Of a stretch of DNA of 46,092 nt, positions 16,006 to 23,498 are shown piece by piece (within the stretch, counting starts at the first letter, position 1; every line of letters begins with the position of its first letter). Where the stretch lies: contig SXXL01000051.1 of the NCBI GenBank assembly GCA_005789565.1, positions 1-46,092 of the forward strand, written 5' to 3'. Under the pieces are notes generated by a model. That model did no database searches, was not told the origin of the DNA, and was given only the letters and a program-made list of their open reading frames with translations. The DNA comes from Bacteroidota bacterium (lineage in GTDB: Bacteria > Bacteroidota > Bacteroidia > Chitinophagales > Chitinophagaceae). The position numbers were made by a program, and so were the translations under genes.

Positions 16006-16656
16006 CTACCCTCTTGCACCGAATAACAAACTGCCGATTCGGACCAGGTTGCTGCCCTCTTCGAGGGCGATGCGAAAGTCGTTGCTCATACCCATGGAAA
16101 GAGTTTGAAAAGTTTGAGAAGTTTGAGCAGTTTGGAGCGCTTGGGAGAGCGAGTGGAATTCGGATCGGATGAGGTTTTCGTTGGTGGTGAAGCTGGCCAT
16201 ACCCATGAGTCCCGTTACCCGGGCATTCGGATAGTTTGGGAGTTGGGGCAGCATGTCAGACAGCTCCGTTGCATCGAATCCAAATTTGGTTTCTTCTTTG
16301 GCGATGTGTACTTGCAGGAGACAATCGATCACCCGATCGTTCTTTTTAGCCTGTTTGTCGATTTCTTTTAAGAGGGCCAGGGAGTCGACCCCGTGAATGA
16401 GGTGCACAAAGGGCGCGATGTATTTGACTTTATTTCGTTGCAGGTGTCCGATGAAATGCCAGCGGATATCGGTTGGCAGCTGGGGTTGTTTCTCACAAAG
16501 TTCTTGCACATAGTTCTCGCCGAAATCGCGTTGTCCAGCATGATACAGCTCCAAAATATCCTCGATCGGTTTGGTTTTGGAAACCGCTACCAGGGTGGCA
16601 CTGCGGTGGTGCAGCTCTTTTTTCAGGGAGAGGTAGGCGGAGAGGTTAACGGGCAT
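16006..16656 (-). CDS. yggS: YggS family pyridoxal phosphate homeostasis protein
   Basis: YggS/PROSC proteins bind PLP and buffer its level in the cytoplasm; they have the alanine racemase barrel but no known catalysis. The 216-residue product has the PLP lysine Lys27 in VAVSKTKP, the following DFGENYVQE and WHFIGHLQRNKVKYI motifs, and the C-terminal LSMGMSNDFRIALEEGSNLVRIGSLLFG phosphate-binding region. Residues 175-186 are encoded by an in-frame 9-nt repeat that gives four QTx triplets before LSMGMS, in a stretch that is not normally repetitive. The ATG is 4 nt from a perfect -7 box. Confidence 0.93.
   Translation of the reverse strand: MPVNLSAYLSLKKELHHRSATLVAVSKTKPIEDILELYHAGQRDFGENYVQELCEKQPQLPTDIRWHFIGHLQRNKVKYIAPFVHLIHGVDSLALLKEIDKQAKKNDRVIDCLLQVHIAKEETKFGFDATELSDMLPQLPNYPNARVTGLMGMASFTTNENLIRSEFHSLSQALQTAQTSQTFQTLSMGMSNDFRIALEEGSNLVRIGSLLFGARG
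16099..16134. repeat. Four-copy in-frame 9-nt repeat inside yggS
   Basis: On the coding (minus) strand four 9-mers CAAACTGCT, CAAACTTCT, CAAACTTTT and CAAACTCTT follow each other in frame and encode QTA-QTS-QTF-QTL (residues 175-186). On the plus strand the unit is an AGTTTG 9-mer, the same type as the intergenic array at 15459-15485. Confidence 0.9.
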
Positions 16657-16660
16657 CCCA

Positions 16661-16668
16661 CAAAATTA
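16661..16668 (-). promoter_or_regulatory. -7 promoter box of yggS
   Basis: On the minus strand TAATTTTG matches TAnnTTTG perfectly. It lies in the 20-bp gap after the acyl-CoA dehydrogenase and 4 nt from the yggS ATG, so the mRNA would be leaderless or nearly so. Confidence 0.6.
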
Positions 16669-16676
16669 GGCAGCCG

Positions 16677-17831
16677 TCATTTGATCAGTGAGCGGCTGAT
16701 GACGATCCGTTGTACTTCACTGGTGCCTTCGTAGATCTGGGTGATCTTGGCGTCGCGCATGAGTCGCTCTACGTGATATTCTTTCACGAATCCGTACCCG
16801 CCGTGGATCTGGACGGCTTCGGTGGTGGTCCACATGGCCGTTTCCGAGGCAAAAACTTTCGCCTTGGAGGAACTGACGGCATAATCGAGTCCGTTATCTT
16901 TTTCCCAGGCAGCTTTCAGACAGAGCAAACGGGCTGCTTCGATGCGGGTGGCCATATCGGCCAATTTAAAAGCGATGGCTTGGTGGTTGATGATCTCGGT
17001 GCCGAAGGCTTTACGGGTCTTGGCATAGGCCAGGGCCAATTCGTATGCACCGGAGGCGATGCCCAGGGCTTGGGCCGCGATGCCGATGCGCCCGCCGGCA
17101 AGGGTTTTCATCGCGAACTTGAAACCGAATCCGTCGGGTCCGATGCGGTTCTCTTTCGGAACTTTAACATCGTTGAACATGACGGTATGCGTATCGCTGC
17201 CGCGAATACCCAGTTTATTTTCCTTGGCGGCTACTACCACGCCGGGCCAGTCTTTTTCCACGATCAGGCAATTGATCCCTTTGGATCCTTTGGCCGGGTC
17301 GGTTTGTGCGATCACGAGATACACCGAGGCGGTACCTCCGTTGGTGATCCAGTTTTTGGTGCCGTTGAGTAAATAATGATCCCCTTTGTCCTCGGCGGTC
17401 GTGCGCTGCGAAGTAGCATCCGAGCCGGCTTCTGGCTCGCTGAGCATAAAAGCGCCGATGTGCAGGTTTCCGTCTTTTTTCCCTTGTGCCAGGGGTTGCA
17501 GGTATTTTTGTTTTTGCTCTTCGGTTCCGTATTCCTGTAGACCGTAGCAGACCAAACTATTGTTCACGCTCATGCACACGCTGGTGCTGGCATCGACCTT
17601 GCTGATCTCCTCCATGGCCAGTACATAACTGATGGTATCGAGTCCGCCGCCACCATAGGCCGGATCGACCATCATGCCCATAAAACCGAGCTCGGCCAGC
17701 ACGGAGACCTGCTCGCGGGGGAATTGTTGTTTTTCGTCGCGCTCGATCACACCCGGTAAGCATTGTTGCTGGGCAAAATCACGGGCGGCCTGGCGAATCA
17801 TCAAATGTTCTTCAGAGAGCTGAAAATTCAT
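16677..17831 (-). CDS. Acyl-CoA dehydrogenase (short/medium-chain type)
   Basis: This FAD enzyme introduces the alpha-beta double bond in acyl-CoA during fatty or branched-chain acyl breakdown in the cytoplasm. The 384-residue protein shows the family signatures GAFMLSEPEAGSD, NGTKNWITNGGTASVYLV and GFGFKFAMKTLAGGRIGIAAQALG. The C-terminal QIYEGTSEVQRIVISR carries the short-chain-type catalytic Glu. Chain-length preference cannot be read from the sequence. It is divergent from ccmE, with a perfect -7 box 34 nt upstream of its ATG. Confidence 0.95.
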   Translation of the reverse strand: MNFQLSEEHLMIRQAARDFAQQQCLPGVIERDEKQQFPREQVSVLAELGFMGMMVDPAYGGGGLDTISYVLAMEEISKVDASTSVCMSVNNSLVCYGLQEYGTEEQKQKYLQPLAQGKKDGNLHIGAFMLSEPEAGSDATSQRTTAEDKGDHYLLNGTKNWITNGGTASVYLVIAQTDPAKGSKGINCLIVEKDWPGVVVAAKENKLGIRGSDTHTVMFNDVKVPKENRIGPDGFGFKFAMKTLAGGRIGIAAQALGIASGAYELALAYAKTRKAFGTEIINHQAIAFKLADMATRIEAARLLCLKAAWEKDNGLDYAVSSSKAKVFASETAMWTTTEAVQIHGGYGFVKEYHVERLMRDAKITQIYEGTSEVQRIVISRSLIK

Positions 17832-17857
17832 GGCAAAATATTTACTCGAACAGTTGT

Positions 17858-17865
17858 TAGCTTTG
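17858..17865 (+). promoter_or_regulatory. Possible plus-strand -7 box abutting the acyl-CoA dehydrogenase promoter
   Basis: TAGCTTTG is a perfect TAnnTTTG match on the plus strand and abuts the minus-strand box at 17866-17873 with no base between. It could be a distal ccmE promoter; the box at 17910 is closer and better placed. The match could also be chance. Confidence 0.35.
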
Positions 17866-17873
17866 CAAATATA
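17866..17873 (-). promoter_or_regulatory. -7 promoter box of the acyl-CoA dehydrogenase
   Basis: On the minus strand TATATTTG matches TAnnTTTG perfectly, 34 nt before the ATG at 17831. Confidence 0.65.
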
Positions 17874-17888
17874 GGGGCAATTTTGTGC

Positions 17889-17909
17889 GGTGGCGGGCTC
17901 GGGGCCACC
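17889..17909. promoter_or_regulatory. Inverted repeat directly upstream of the ccmE -7 box
   Basis: GGTGGC (17889-17894) and GCCACC (17904-17909) form a perfect 6-bp inverted repeat around a 9-nt spacer. The repeat ends at the base before TAATTTTG. There is no T-run, so it is not a terminator; its place between a TTTG (17882-17885) and the -7 box fits an operator. No regulator is identified. Confidence 0.4.
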
Positions 17910-17917
17910 TAATTTTG
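17910..17917 (+). promoter_or_regulatory. -7 promoter box of ccmE-ccmF
   Basis: TAATTTTG matches TAnnTTTG perfectly, 16 nt before the ccmE ATG. A TTTG lies 24 nt further upstream at 17882-17885, slightly farther than the usual -33 distance. Confidence 0.7.
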
Positions 17918-17933
17918 CACCACCTTTTTAACT

Positions 17934-18359
17934 ATGAAAAAAACCCAACTAGCATTATTGATCGGAATTGCTGCTTGCATCGGGGTCCTGCTGAGTTTCA
18001 TGAAGACCACCAGCACCTACGATACGATCGACACGGCCAGGAAGAAACCGGGCCAGTTTGTGCATGTGATGGCGAAGCTTGACAAGTCTCAACCCATTCA
18101 GTACGACGCGTTGAACAATCCGAATTATTTGCAGTTTTCGGCGGTGGACAGCTTGGGTGCCCGCATGGTCGTTCAATACAACAATGCCAAACCGGAAAAC
18201 CTGGAGATGAGTGATCGGTTGGTATTAAAGGGACGTTACCGCGATAGTGTATTTCTCTGTCAGGAGATACAGACCAAATGTCCCTCCAAGTATAAAGAGG
18301 AAGAGGCCAAAGGAATGAAACATCCGGGCGAAGTGCCGTTACCCAATACACAACCCTAA
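17934..18359 (+). CDS. ccmE: Cytochrome c maturation haem chaperone CcmE, CXXXY type
   Basis: CcmE is a membrane-anchored periplasmic protein that binds haem covalently and delivers it to CcmF. The 141-residue protein has one N-terminal helix (residues 6-23) and an OB-fold domain ending in LVLKGRYRDSVFLCQEIQTKC. The haem-binding site, His in the HxxxY motif of E. coli, is Cys116 here: C-P-S-K-Y at 116-120. Cys-type CcmE is known from Desulfovibrio and archaea. Cys109 is an additional cysteine nearby. The gene starts after a good promoter and is 2 nt upstream of ccmF. The remaining ccm genes are not in the window. Confidence 0.9.
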   Translation: MKKTQLALLIGIAACIGVLLSFMKTTSTYDTIDTARKKPGQFVHVMAKLDKSQPIQYDALNNPNYLQFSAVDSLGARMVVQYNNAKPENLEMSDRLVLKGRYRDSVFLCQEIQTKCPSKYKEEEAKGMKHPGEVPLPNTQP

Positions 18360-18361
18360 CT

Positions 18362-20821
18362 ATGTACCTAGGAGAATGGAGCTGGGCCGGACAGATCGGA
18401 CATTTATCGGCGATCGTTTCGCTGGTGGCCGCAGCGCTGGCCAGTGTGGCCTATGCCAACTCGAATCCATTCACACTCGCGCCTGATCAAACGATCTGGA
18501 AACGTATCGGCCGCATCAGTTTTTATGTGCAGACGGGCGCGGTGCTTCTCATCTTTTTCCTGCTGCTTTACCTGATCCATCAACACCGCTTTGAATATCA
18601 TTATGTGTGGAAGCACAGCAGCAAATCCCTCGAGTTCAAATACCTGCTGGCCAGTATTTGGGAGGGACAGGAAGGCAGTTTTCTGTTATGGTTGTTGATG
18701 CAAGGCGTACTGGGTTTGATATTGATCCGGACCGCAAAAATCTGGGAGTCCCCGGTGATGTCGATCGTGAGTTTTGCGCAATTCTGTTTATCGACCATGA
18801 TCATCGGGCTGTCGATCTTTGGATGGAAGCTGGGATCCAGCCCTTTTTTACTCTTGCGTGATTCCGGTGTGCTCGACGGGGCACCGGCCCTGCACCTCGA
18901 TTTCGATACCAGCCAGCCACTCATCCCGAATTATCTAGAAAAGATCACGGATGGTAACGACCTGAATCCGCTGCTACAGAATTATTGGATGGTGATCCAT
19001 CCGCCGGTGTTGTTTCTGGGTTTTGCCTCTACGCTGATTCCTTTTGCATTCGCCCTGGCCGGGGTGATTCACCGTCGGTACACCGAGTGGGTGAAACCCG
19101 TTCAGCCCTGGGCGTTGTTTTCAACCGCCGTGCTGGGCGTGGGCATCATGATGGGTGGAATGTGGGCGTATGAATCGCTCACGTTTGGCGGATACTGGGC
19201 CTGGGACCCGGTGGAAAATGCTTCGCTGGTGCCTTGGCTGATCGGGGTAGCGGGTTTGCACACGTTGTTGATCTATCGACACAGCGGACAGGCTCTGATG
19301 AGTACGATCGTATTTTTTGTCCTCACCTTCGGCTTCATTTTATACTCCACGTTCCTGACCCGTAGCGGTATTTTGGGGGAGACCTCCGTGCATGCCTTCA
19401 CCGGGTCGGGCATGAACATTCAGTTGCTGGCCTTGATCGCTGCTTTCTTGTTGCCGGCGGCTGTTTGGATCGGACTTCGGTATCGGGAAATTCCGAAGGG
19501 GCAGACGGAAGAAAACTTGTCGGCCCGCGAGTTTTGGATGTACATCGGATCGTTGTTGTTTTTCTTGTCGGCCGTGCTGATCATCGGACAAACCTCCTTA
19601 CCCGTTTTCAATAAAATTTTTGGTACCACCATTGCGCCCCCCGAGGATGTCGAATTTTCTTACAACAGCGTACAGGTGTACATCGCGATTTTCTTGGCAT
19701 TGTTGACGGCAGTGACCTATTACCTGAAATACAAACAAACCGCCCCGGCCTTGTTTTGGAAAAGGCTGTTGATCCCCTTGGGTATCTCGGTGGTGTTGGC
19801 GGTCGGATTCGTACTGTTCATCGGCATCGAGTACACCGCGAAGGGGCCGGGATTTCAAGCGGCCCTCTGGGTGTCGGCGATCTGCAGTTTATTCAGCGTG
19901 GTAGCCAACGCCAGTTATATCTGGATTGGCATCAAAGGGAATTTGGGCAAGTCGGGCGGGGCCATTGCACACGTGGGATTTGCCCTCACGTTGCTCGGCA
20001 TTGTAGTCACCTCTTCCAACAAACAGGTGATCTCTCAAAACAACAATGGTTTTGCCACGCCCCTCGGCGAAGGCGAGAACCCTCGCGAGAACCTGACGCT
20101 GGTACAGGGCGTACCGGCGGAGATGGGCGGCTATACGCTGACCTATGAAAAGGACTCTACCCATCCCAAGAAGAAACTCTGGTTTTACCAGGTTCGGTTC
20201 AAAAGCAAAGATGGAAAAGAGGAGTTCGTGTTGCTGCCCAATGCCTTTGTGAATTACAAGGGGAACAAGGGATTGATGGCGAATCCGGATGCGAAGCATT
20301 ACTGGGATCATGACGTGTTCACCTATGTCACTTCCTTGCCGGATCCCGAGGCCAAAGAAGATACCACTTCCTTTCGCCGGGAAACCGTACAAGCGGGTGA
20401 TACCATCTATTACGGTAAGGGATTCATCACCGTGGGCGATCCGCGACGGATCGATAATGTACCGGAGGAGTTGTTTGGAAAAGGCGGACGGGTGGTGGAG
20501 CTGCCGGTTAGGGTGAACCGTCGAACCGGTGAGAGCGTTTCGCTGACGCTGAAATCGGCCTGGGCCCGCAATCAGTGGATGCCACTCGCGGACACGCTAC
20601 AGGCGGATGGTATGATCTTGCAGTTGCAGGAGCAACAGGCGGACGGCGGGTTGATCGTGGGGGTAAAAGAATCCGACACCTTGCTGAAATATGTAACCCT
20701 GAAAGCTTTTCATTATCCGTATATCCGGTTTCTTTGGTTTGGTATTTGGCTGACCGCTGCGGGCTTGTTGATCAGCACCCGACGCCGGATGTTGCAATGG
20801 CTACAAGAAACCAAACCTTAA
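18362..20821 (+). CDS. ccmF: Cytochrome c haem lyase subunit CcmF
   Basis: CcmF accepts haem from holo-CcmE and ligates it to apocytochrome c at the periplasmic face of the inner membrane. The 819-residue polytopic protein has the haem-handling WWD domain near residues 275-290 (GGYWAWDPVENASLVPWL), preceded by WEGQEGSFLLW and NYWMVIHPPVLFLGF with conserved histidines. A long periplasmic domain lies between about residues 560 and 785, before the last helix. It is longer than the E. coli protein (about 650 residues). It is transcribed with ccmE (2-nt gap). CcmG/CcmH-type thioredoxin genes are not nearby. Confidence 0.95.
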   Translation: MYLGEWSWAGQIGHLSAIVSLVAAALASVAYANSNPFTLAPDQTIWKRIGRISFYVQTGAVLLIFFLLLYLIHQHRFEYHYVWKHSSKSLEFKYLLASIWEGQEGSFLLWLLMQGVLGLILIRTAKIWESPVMSIVSFAQFCLSTMIIGLSIFGWKLGSSPFLLLRDSGVLDGAPALHLDFDTSQPLIPNYLEKITDGNDLNPLLQNYWMVIHPPVLFLGFASTLIPFAFALAGVIHRRYTEWVKPVQPWALFSTAVLGVGIMMGGMWAYESLTFGGYWAWDPVENASLVPWLIGVAGLHTLLIYRHSGQALMSTIVFFVLTFGFILYSTFLTRSGILGETSVHAFTGSGMNIQLLALIAAFLLPAAVWIGLRYREIPKGQTEENLSAREFWMYIGSLLFFLSAVLIIGQTSLPVFNKIFGTTIAPPEDVEFSYNSVQVYIAIFLALLTAVTYYLKYKQTAPALFWKRLLIPLGISVVLAVGFVLFIGIEYTAKGPGFQAALWVSAICSLFSVVANASYIWIGIKGNLGKSGGAIAHVGFALTLLGIVVTSSNKQVISQNNNGFATPLGEGENPRENLTLVQGVPAEMGGYTLTYEKDSTHPKKKLWFYQVRFKSKDGKEEFVLLPNAFVNYKGNKGLMANPDAKHYWDHDVFTYVTSLPDPEAKEDTTSFRRETVQAGDTIYYGKGFITVGDPRRIDNVPEELFGKGGRVVELPVRVNRRTGESVSLTLKSAWARNQWMPLADTLQADGMILQLQEQQADGGLIVGVKESDTLLKYVTLKAFHYPYIRFLWFGIWLTAAGLLISTRRRMLQWLQETKP

Positions 20822-20882
20822 TTTTAACAGCCAACTAACTCTCCTCATAGATAAATGCCCCGGGCATTGTTTACCTTGAGTT

Positions 20883-21560
20883 ATGTTCCGGAAATGGCAT
20901 TGCTGGCTCGTATTATTTATTGCCGCCTCTCCCCTCGTGTATGGCCAGGAACTTCCCCCAATGGATACGATTCTTCCCGTGCCGCCGCTCAGCGTGCGCA
21001 TGAAAAACTGGGGCCCTCATGACACCATCCTGGTGCCGGCCATCTGGTATCATAACGAGATACACACGTACCGGGAAAATGAAGGCGTTTGGATCGGAAG
21101 GGGATCGGCTGCCCAACAAGCCAAACAGCTTAAGGAGTGGACCCGTTTGCGAAATGCAGTCTACGTGACATATCCATACGCGCGTATTGCCGGATCAACG
21201 ATCAACGACATGAACAACCACCTCCACGGGGTGAGCGACCGAAAGTCGAAAAAAAAATACCTCGAGAGCCGCGAGCAACAGCTTCGTAAGGAGTTTGCCG
21301 ATCCACTCACCAACCTGTCTGTTTACCAGGGGAGAGTCCTCATGAAATTGATCAATCGCCAAACCGGAAACAATTGTTACGAGCTATTGAAGGAATACAA
21401 AGGCCGGTTCAATGCGCGCCTGTACCAGACCGTCGCCTTCTTTTTTGGGGGGAACCTGAAACAGGATTGGGATCCTTTCGGGAATGCGGTGGACCGCGAC
21501 ATTGAGAACATCATTCGGGAAATCGACGGGGCTTGGTACAACAACCCCTACCGACGCTGA
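20883..21560 (+). CDS. DUF4294 protein with signal peptide
   Basis: The 225-residue protein has an N-terminal signal peptide (residues 1-21, ending LVYGQ), so it is exported. The rest is a DUF4294 domain, a Bacteroidota-specific family of unknown function, recognised from the C-terminal NCYELLKEYKGRFNARLYQT and the LKQDWDPFGNAVDRDIENII segment. It is rich in charged residues and has no catalytic motif I can name. A 9-A run (21249-21257) encodes three lysines. It lies 61 nt after ccmF; no consensus promoter is seen, so read-through from ccmF is possible. Confidence 0.88.
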   Translation: MFRKWHCWLVLFIAASPLVYGQELPPMDTILPVPPLSVRMKNWGPHDTILVPAIWYHNEIHTYRENEGVWIGRGSAAQQAKQLKEWTRLRNAVYVTYPYARIAGSTINDMNNHLHGVSDRKSKKKYLESREQQLRKEFADPLTNLSVYQGRVLMKLINRQTGNNCYELLKEYKGRFNARLYQTVAFFFGGNLKQDWDPFGNAVDRDIENIIREIDGAWYNNPYRR

Positions 21561-21591
21561 ATCCGGCCTCAATTCACTATTTTCACGCCGT

Positions 21592-22323
21592 ATGAAAGTC
21601 GATATTCTGGCTTTTGGTGTGCACCCGGACGATGTAGAACTCAGCTGTTCCGGCACGCTGGCCAAAGAGATCAAGCGTGGCAAACGCGTGGCCATCGTTG
21701 ACCTTACCCGGGGAGAATTGGGCACCCGCGGCACGGCCGAGACCCGGGATGCCGAGGCCCGCGAAGCTGCCCGTATCCTGGGGGTACACGCCCGGGAAAA
21801 CCTGGGCATGCGCGACGGATTTTTTCAAAACGATGAAGCGCATCAACGACGGGTGATCCAGGCCATTCGCACCTATCAACCCACAATCATTTTGGCGAAT
21901 GTGTTGCAGGATCGGCACCCCGATCATGGTCGGGCCGGACAATTGGTACGCGACGCCGCTTTTCTGTCGGGCCTCAGCAAGATCGAAACCGTCGATGCTA
22001 CGGGAGCACCCCAACTTCGCTGGCGTCCGGCCTATGTGCTGCATTATATCCAAGACAACTATTACGATCCGGATCTCGTCATAGATATCACGGAGGTTTT
22101 TGAAACGCGTATGGCCTCCATTCAAGCCTATCAAACACAATTTTTGGCCAATCCCGGCGATGGACCCCAAACCTATATTTCCACACCCGAATTTTATGAG
22201 GCACTGGTAGCCCGCTGCCGCCTGATGGGTAAACGCATCGGCGTGAAATACGCCGAAGGATTCCTCTCGGAAAAGAAAATCGGCCTGTCCGACCTGGGCA
22301 GCTTAGTTTTACACGAAACCTAA
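21592..22323 (+). CDS. bshB1: Bacillithiol biosynthesis deacetylase BshB1
   Basis: BshB1 is a zinc hydrolase that removes the acetyl group from GlcNAc-malate, the second step of bacillithiol synthesis. The 243-residue LmbE-family protein begins MKVDILAFGVHPDDVELSC, with the zinc motif HPDD, and contains DRHPDHGRA with the second metal histidine. The frame is open 108 nt upstream, overlapping DUF4294, but the family always starts at MKVDIL, so the ATG at 21592 is chosen. BshC, the cysteine-adding enzyme, is encoded at 39166-40770; BshA is outside the window. Confidence 0.95.
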   Translation: MKVDILAFGVHPDDVELSCSGTLAKEIKRGKRVAIVDLTRGELGTRGTAETRDAEAREAARILGVHARENLGMRDGFFQNDEAHQRRVIQAIRTYQPTIILANVLQDRHPDHGRAGQLVRDAAFLSGLSKIETVDATGAPQLRWRPAYVLHYIQDNYYDPDLVIDITEVFETRMASIQAYQTQFLANPGDGPQTYISTPEFYEALVARCRLMGKRIGVKYAEGFLSEKKIGLSDLGSLVLHET

Positions 22324-22369
22324 CTCCGAACTCTGAAACGATCATCCTTTCACCTCCTCAACCTCCCGC

Positions 22370-23437
22370 ATGCATCTTCCTAAGTTCAACGCAAAAGGAC
22401 AACAATTCCATACCGAACTCAAACAACGCATCCAGGCTTACTTTCAGGAATCGGGACAAAAAATGACCGGCAACTGGAAGTTGTACAGTAAGGCCATACT
22501 CTTAGTGACCGCCATGGTTGCCGTGTATTGCCACTTGATCTTTTTCACACCGAGTTTCTGGTGGTCGATGTTGGAGTGTTTGGTGCTGGGTGGGCTCACC
22601 GCTTCCATCGGATTCAACATTATGCACGATGGTATGCACGGAAGTTTCAGCAGCCGCAAGTGGGCCAATGAGCTGGCGGGACTGACCCTGAATTTTCTCG
22701 GAGCCAATAATTTCATGTGGAAATCCAAACACAACATCATCCATCATACCTACACCAATATCGAGGGCGTGGATGATGACCTGGAGGCTCGGCCCCTGCT
22801 TCGGCTTTGCTCGAACCAACCTCGGTGGATGATTCACCGCGTACAACATTGGTATTTCTGGGCGGCCTACTCCCTGCTGTACTTGTGGTGGATCTTTTTT
22901 TCGGACTATAAAAAATATTTTCTGGGGCGGATCGGCGAATATCGTTTCCAGCCGATGAAATGGTCCGACCACCTGAGTTTTTGGGGATTCAAGATCATTC
23001 ATGCGAGCATTTTCATCGTGATTCCGATCGTTTTTCTCGGATGGAAAGCCTGGCTGATCGGGTTTTTGGTCTATGCCTTGTTCACGGGACTGGTCCTGAG
23101 TCTGGTCTTCCAACTGGCCCATACCGTCGAGGAAACGGAGTTTCCGGAACCGGTCGACGGCAAACAGGTCATGGAGCATGAGTGGGCCATTCACCAATTG
23201 CTCACCACCGCCAATTTCGCCACTCGCAACCGGTTTATTTCCTGGTGGGTAGGCGGACTCAATTTCCAGATCGAGCATCACCTGTTTCCCCGCATCTCGC
23301 ACGTGCACTATCCGGCGATCAGTGAGATCATTCGTAAGGCATGTGCCGAATTCGATATACCCTACCTTGAGCACCCCCGCCTTCGATTGGCGATCGCTTC
23401 CCATGTGCGTCACCTGAAGAATCTAAGTCGCCCCTAA
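22370..23437 (+). CDS. Acyl-CoA/acyl-lipid fatty acid desaturase (membrane di-iron)
   Basis: The 355-residue integral membrane enzyme inserts a cis double bond in fatty acyl chains using O2 and an electron donor. All three histidine boxes are visible: HDGMH (86-90), HNIIHH (121-126) and QIEHH near residue 302. The NIEGVDDDLE segment after the second box and the lack of a fused cytochrome b5 place it with linoleoyl-CoA/delta-6-like bacterial desaturases; regioselectivity is unknown. Four hydrophobic helices are apparent. It sits 46 nt after bshB1 and 61 nt before the arginase-family gene. Confidence 0.93.
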   Translation: MHLPKFNAKGQQFHTELKQRIQAYFQESGQKMTGNWKLYSKAILLVTAMVAVYCHLIFFTPSFWWSMLECLVLGGLTASIGFNIMHDGMHGSFSSRKWANELAGLTLNFLGANNFMWKSKHNIIHHTYTNIEGVDDDLEARPLLRLCSNQPRWMIHRVQHWYFWAAYSLLYLWWIFFSDYKKYFLGRIGEYRFQPMKWSDHLSFWGFKIIHASIFIVIPIVFLGWKAWLIGFLVYALFTGLVLSLVFQLAHTVEETEFPEPVDGKQVMEHEWAIHQLLTTANFATRNRFISWWVGGLNFQIEHHLFPRISHVHYPAISEIIRKACAEFDIPYLEHPRLRLAIASHVRHLKNLSRP

Positions 23438-23498
23438 GAAAATTCCGCTATTGAGCAGATGGTTTCATTAATTTGCAGCGCTTTTTTGCGATAGTCCT

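Noticed and set aside
22502-23413. A 303-codon open frame antisense to the fatty acid desaturase
   Set aside because: The sense strand has all three histidine boxes; the antisense frame has no motif or start signal.
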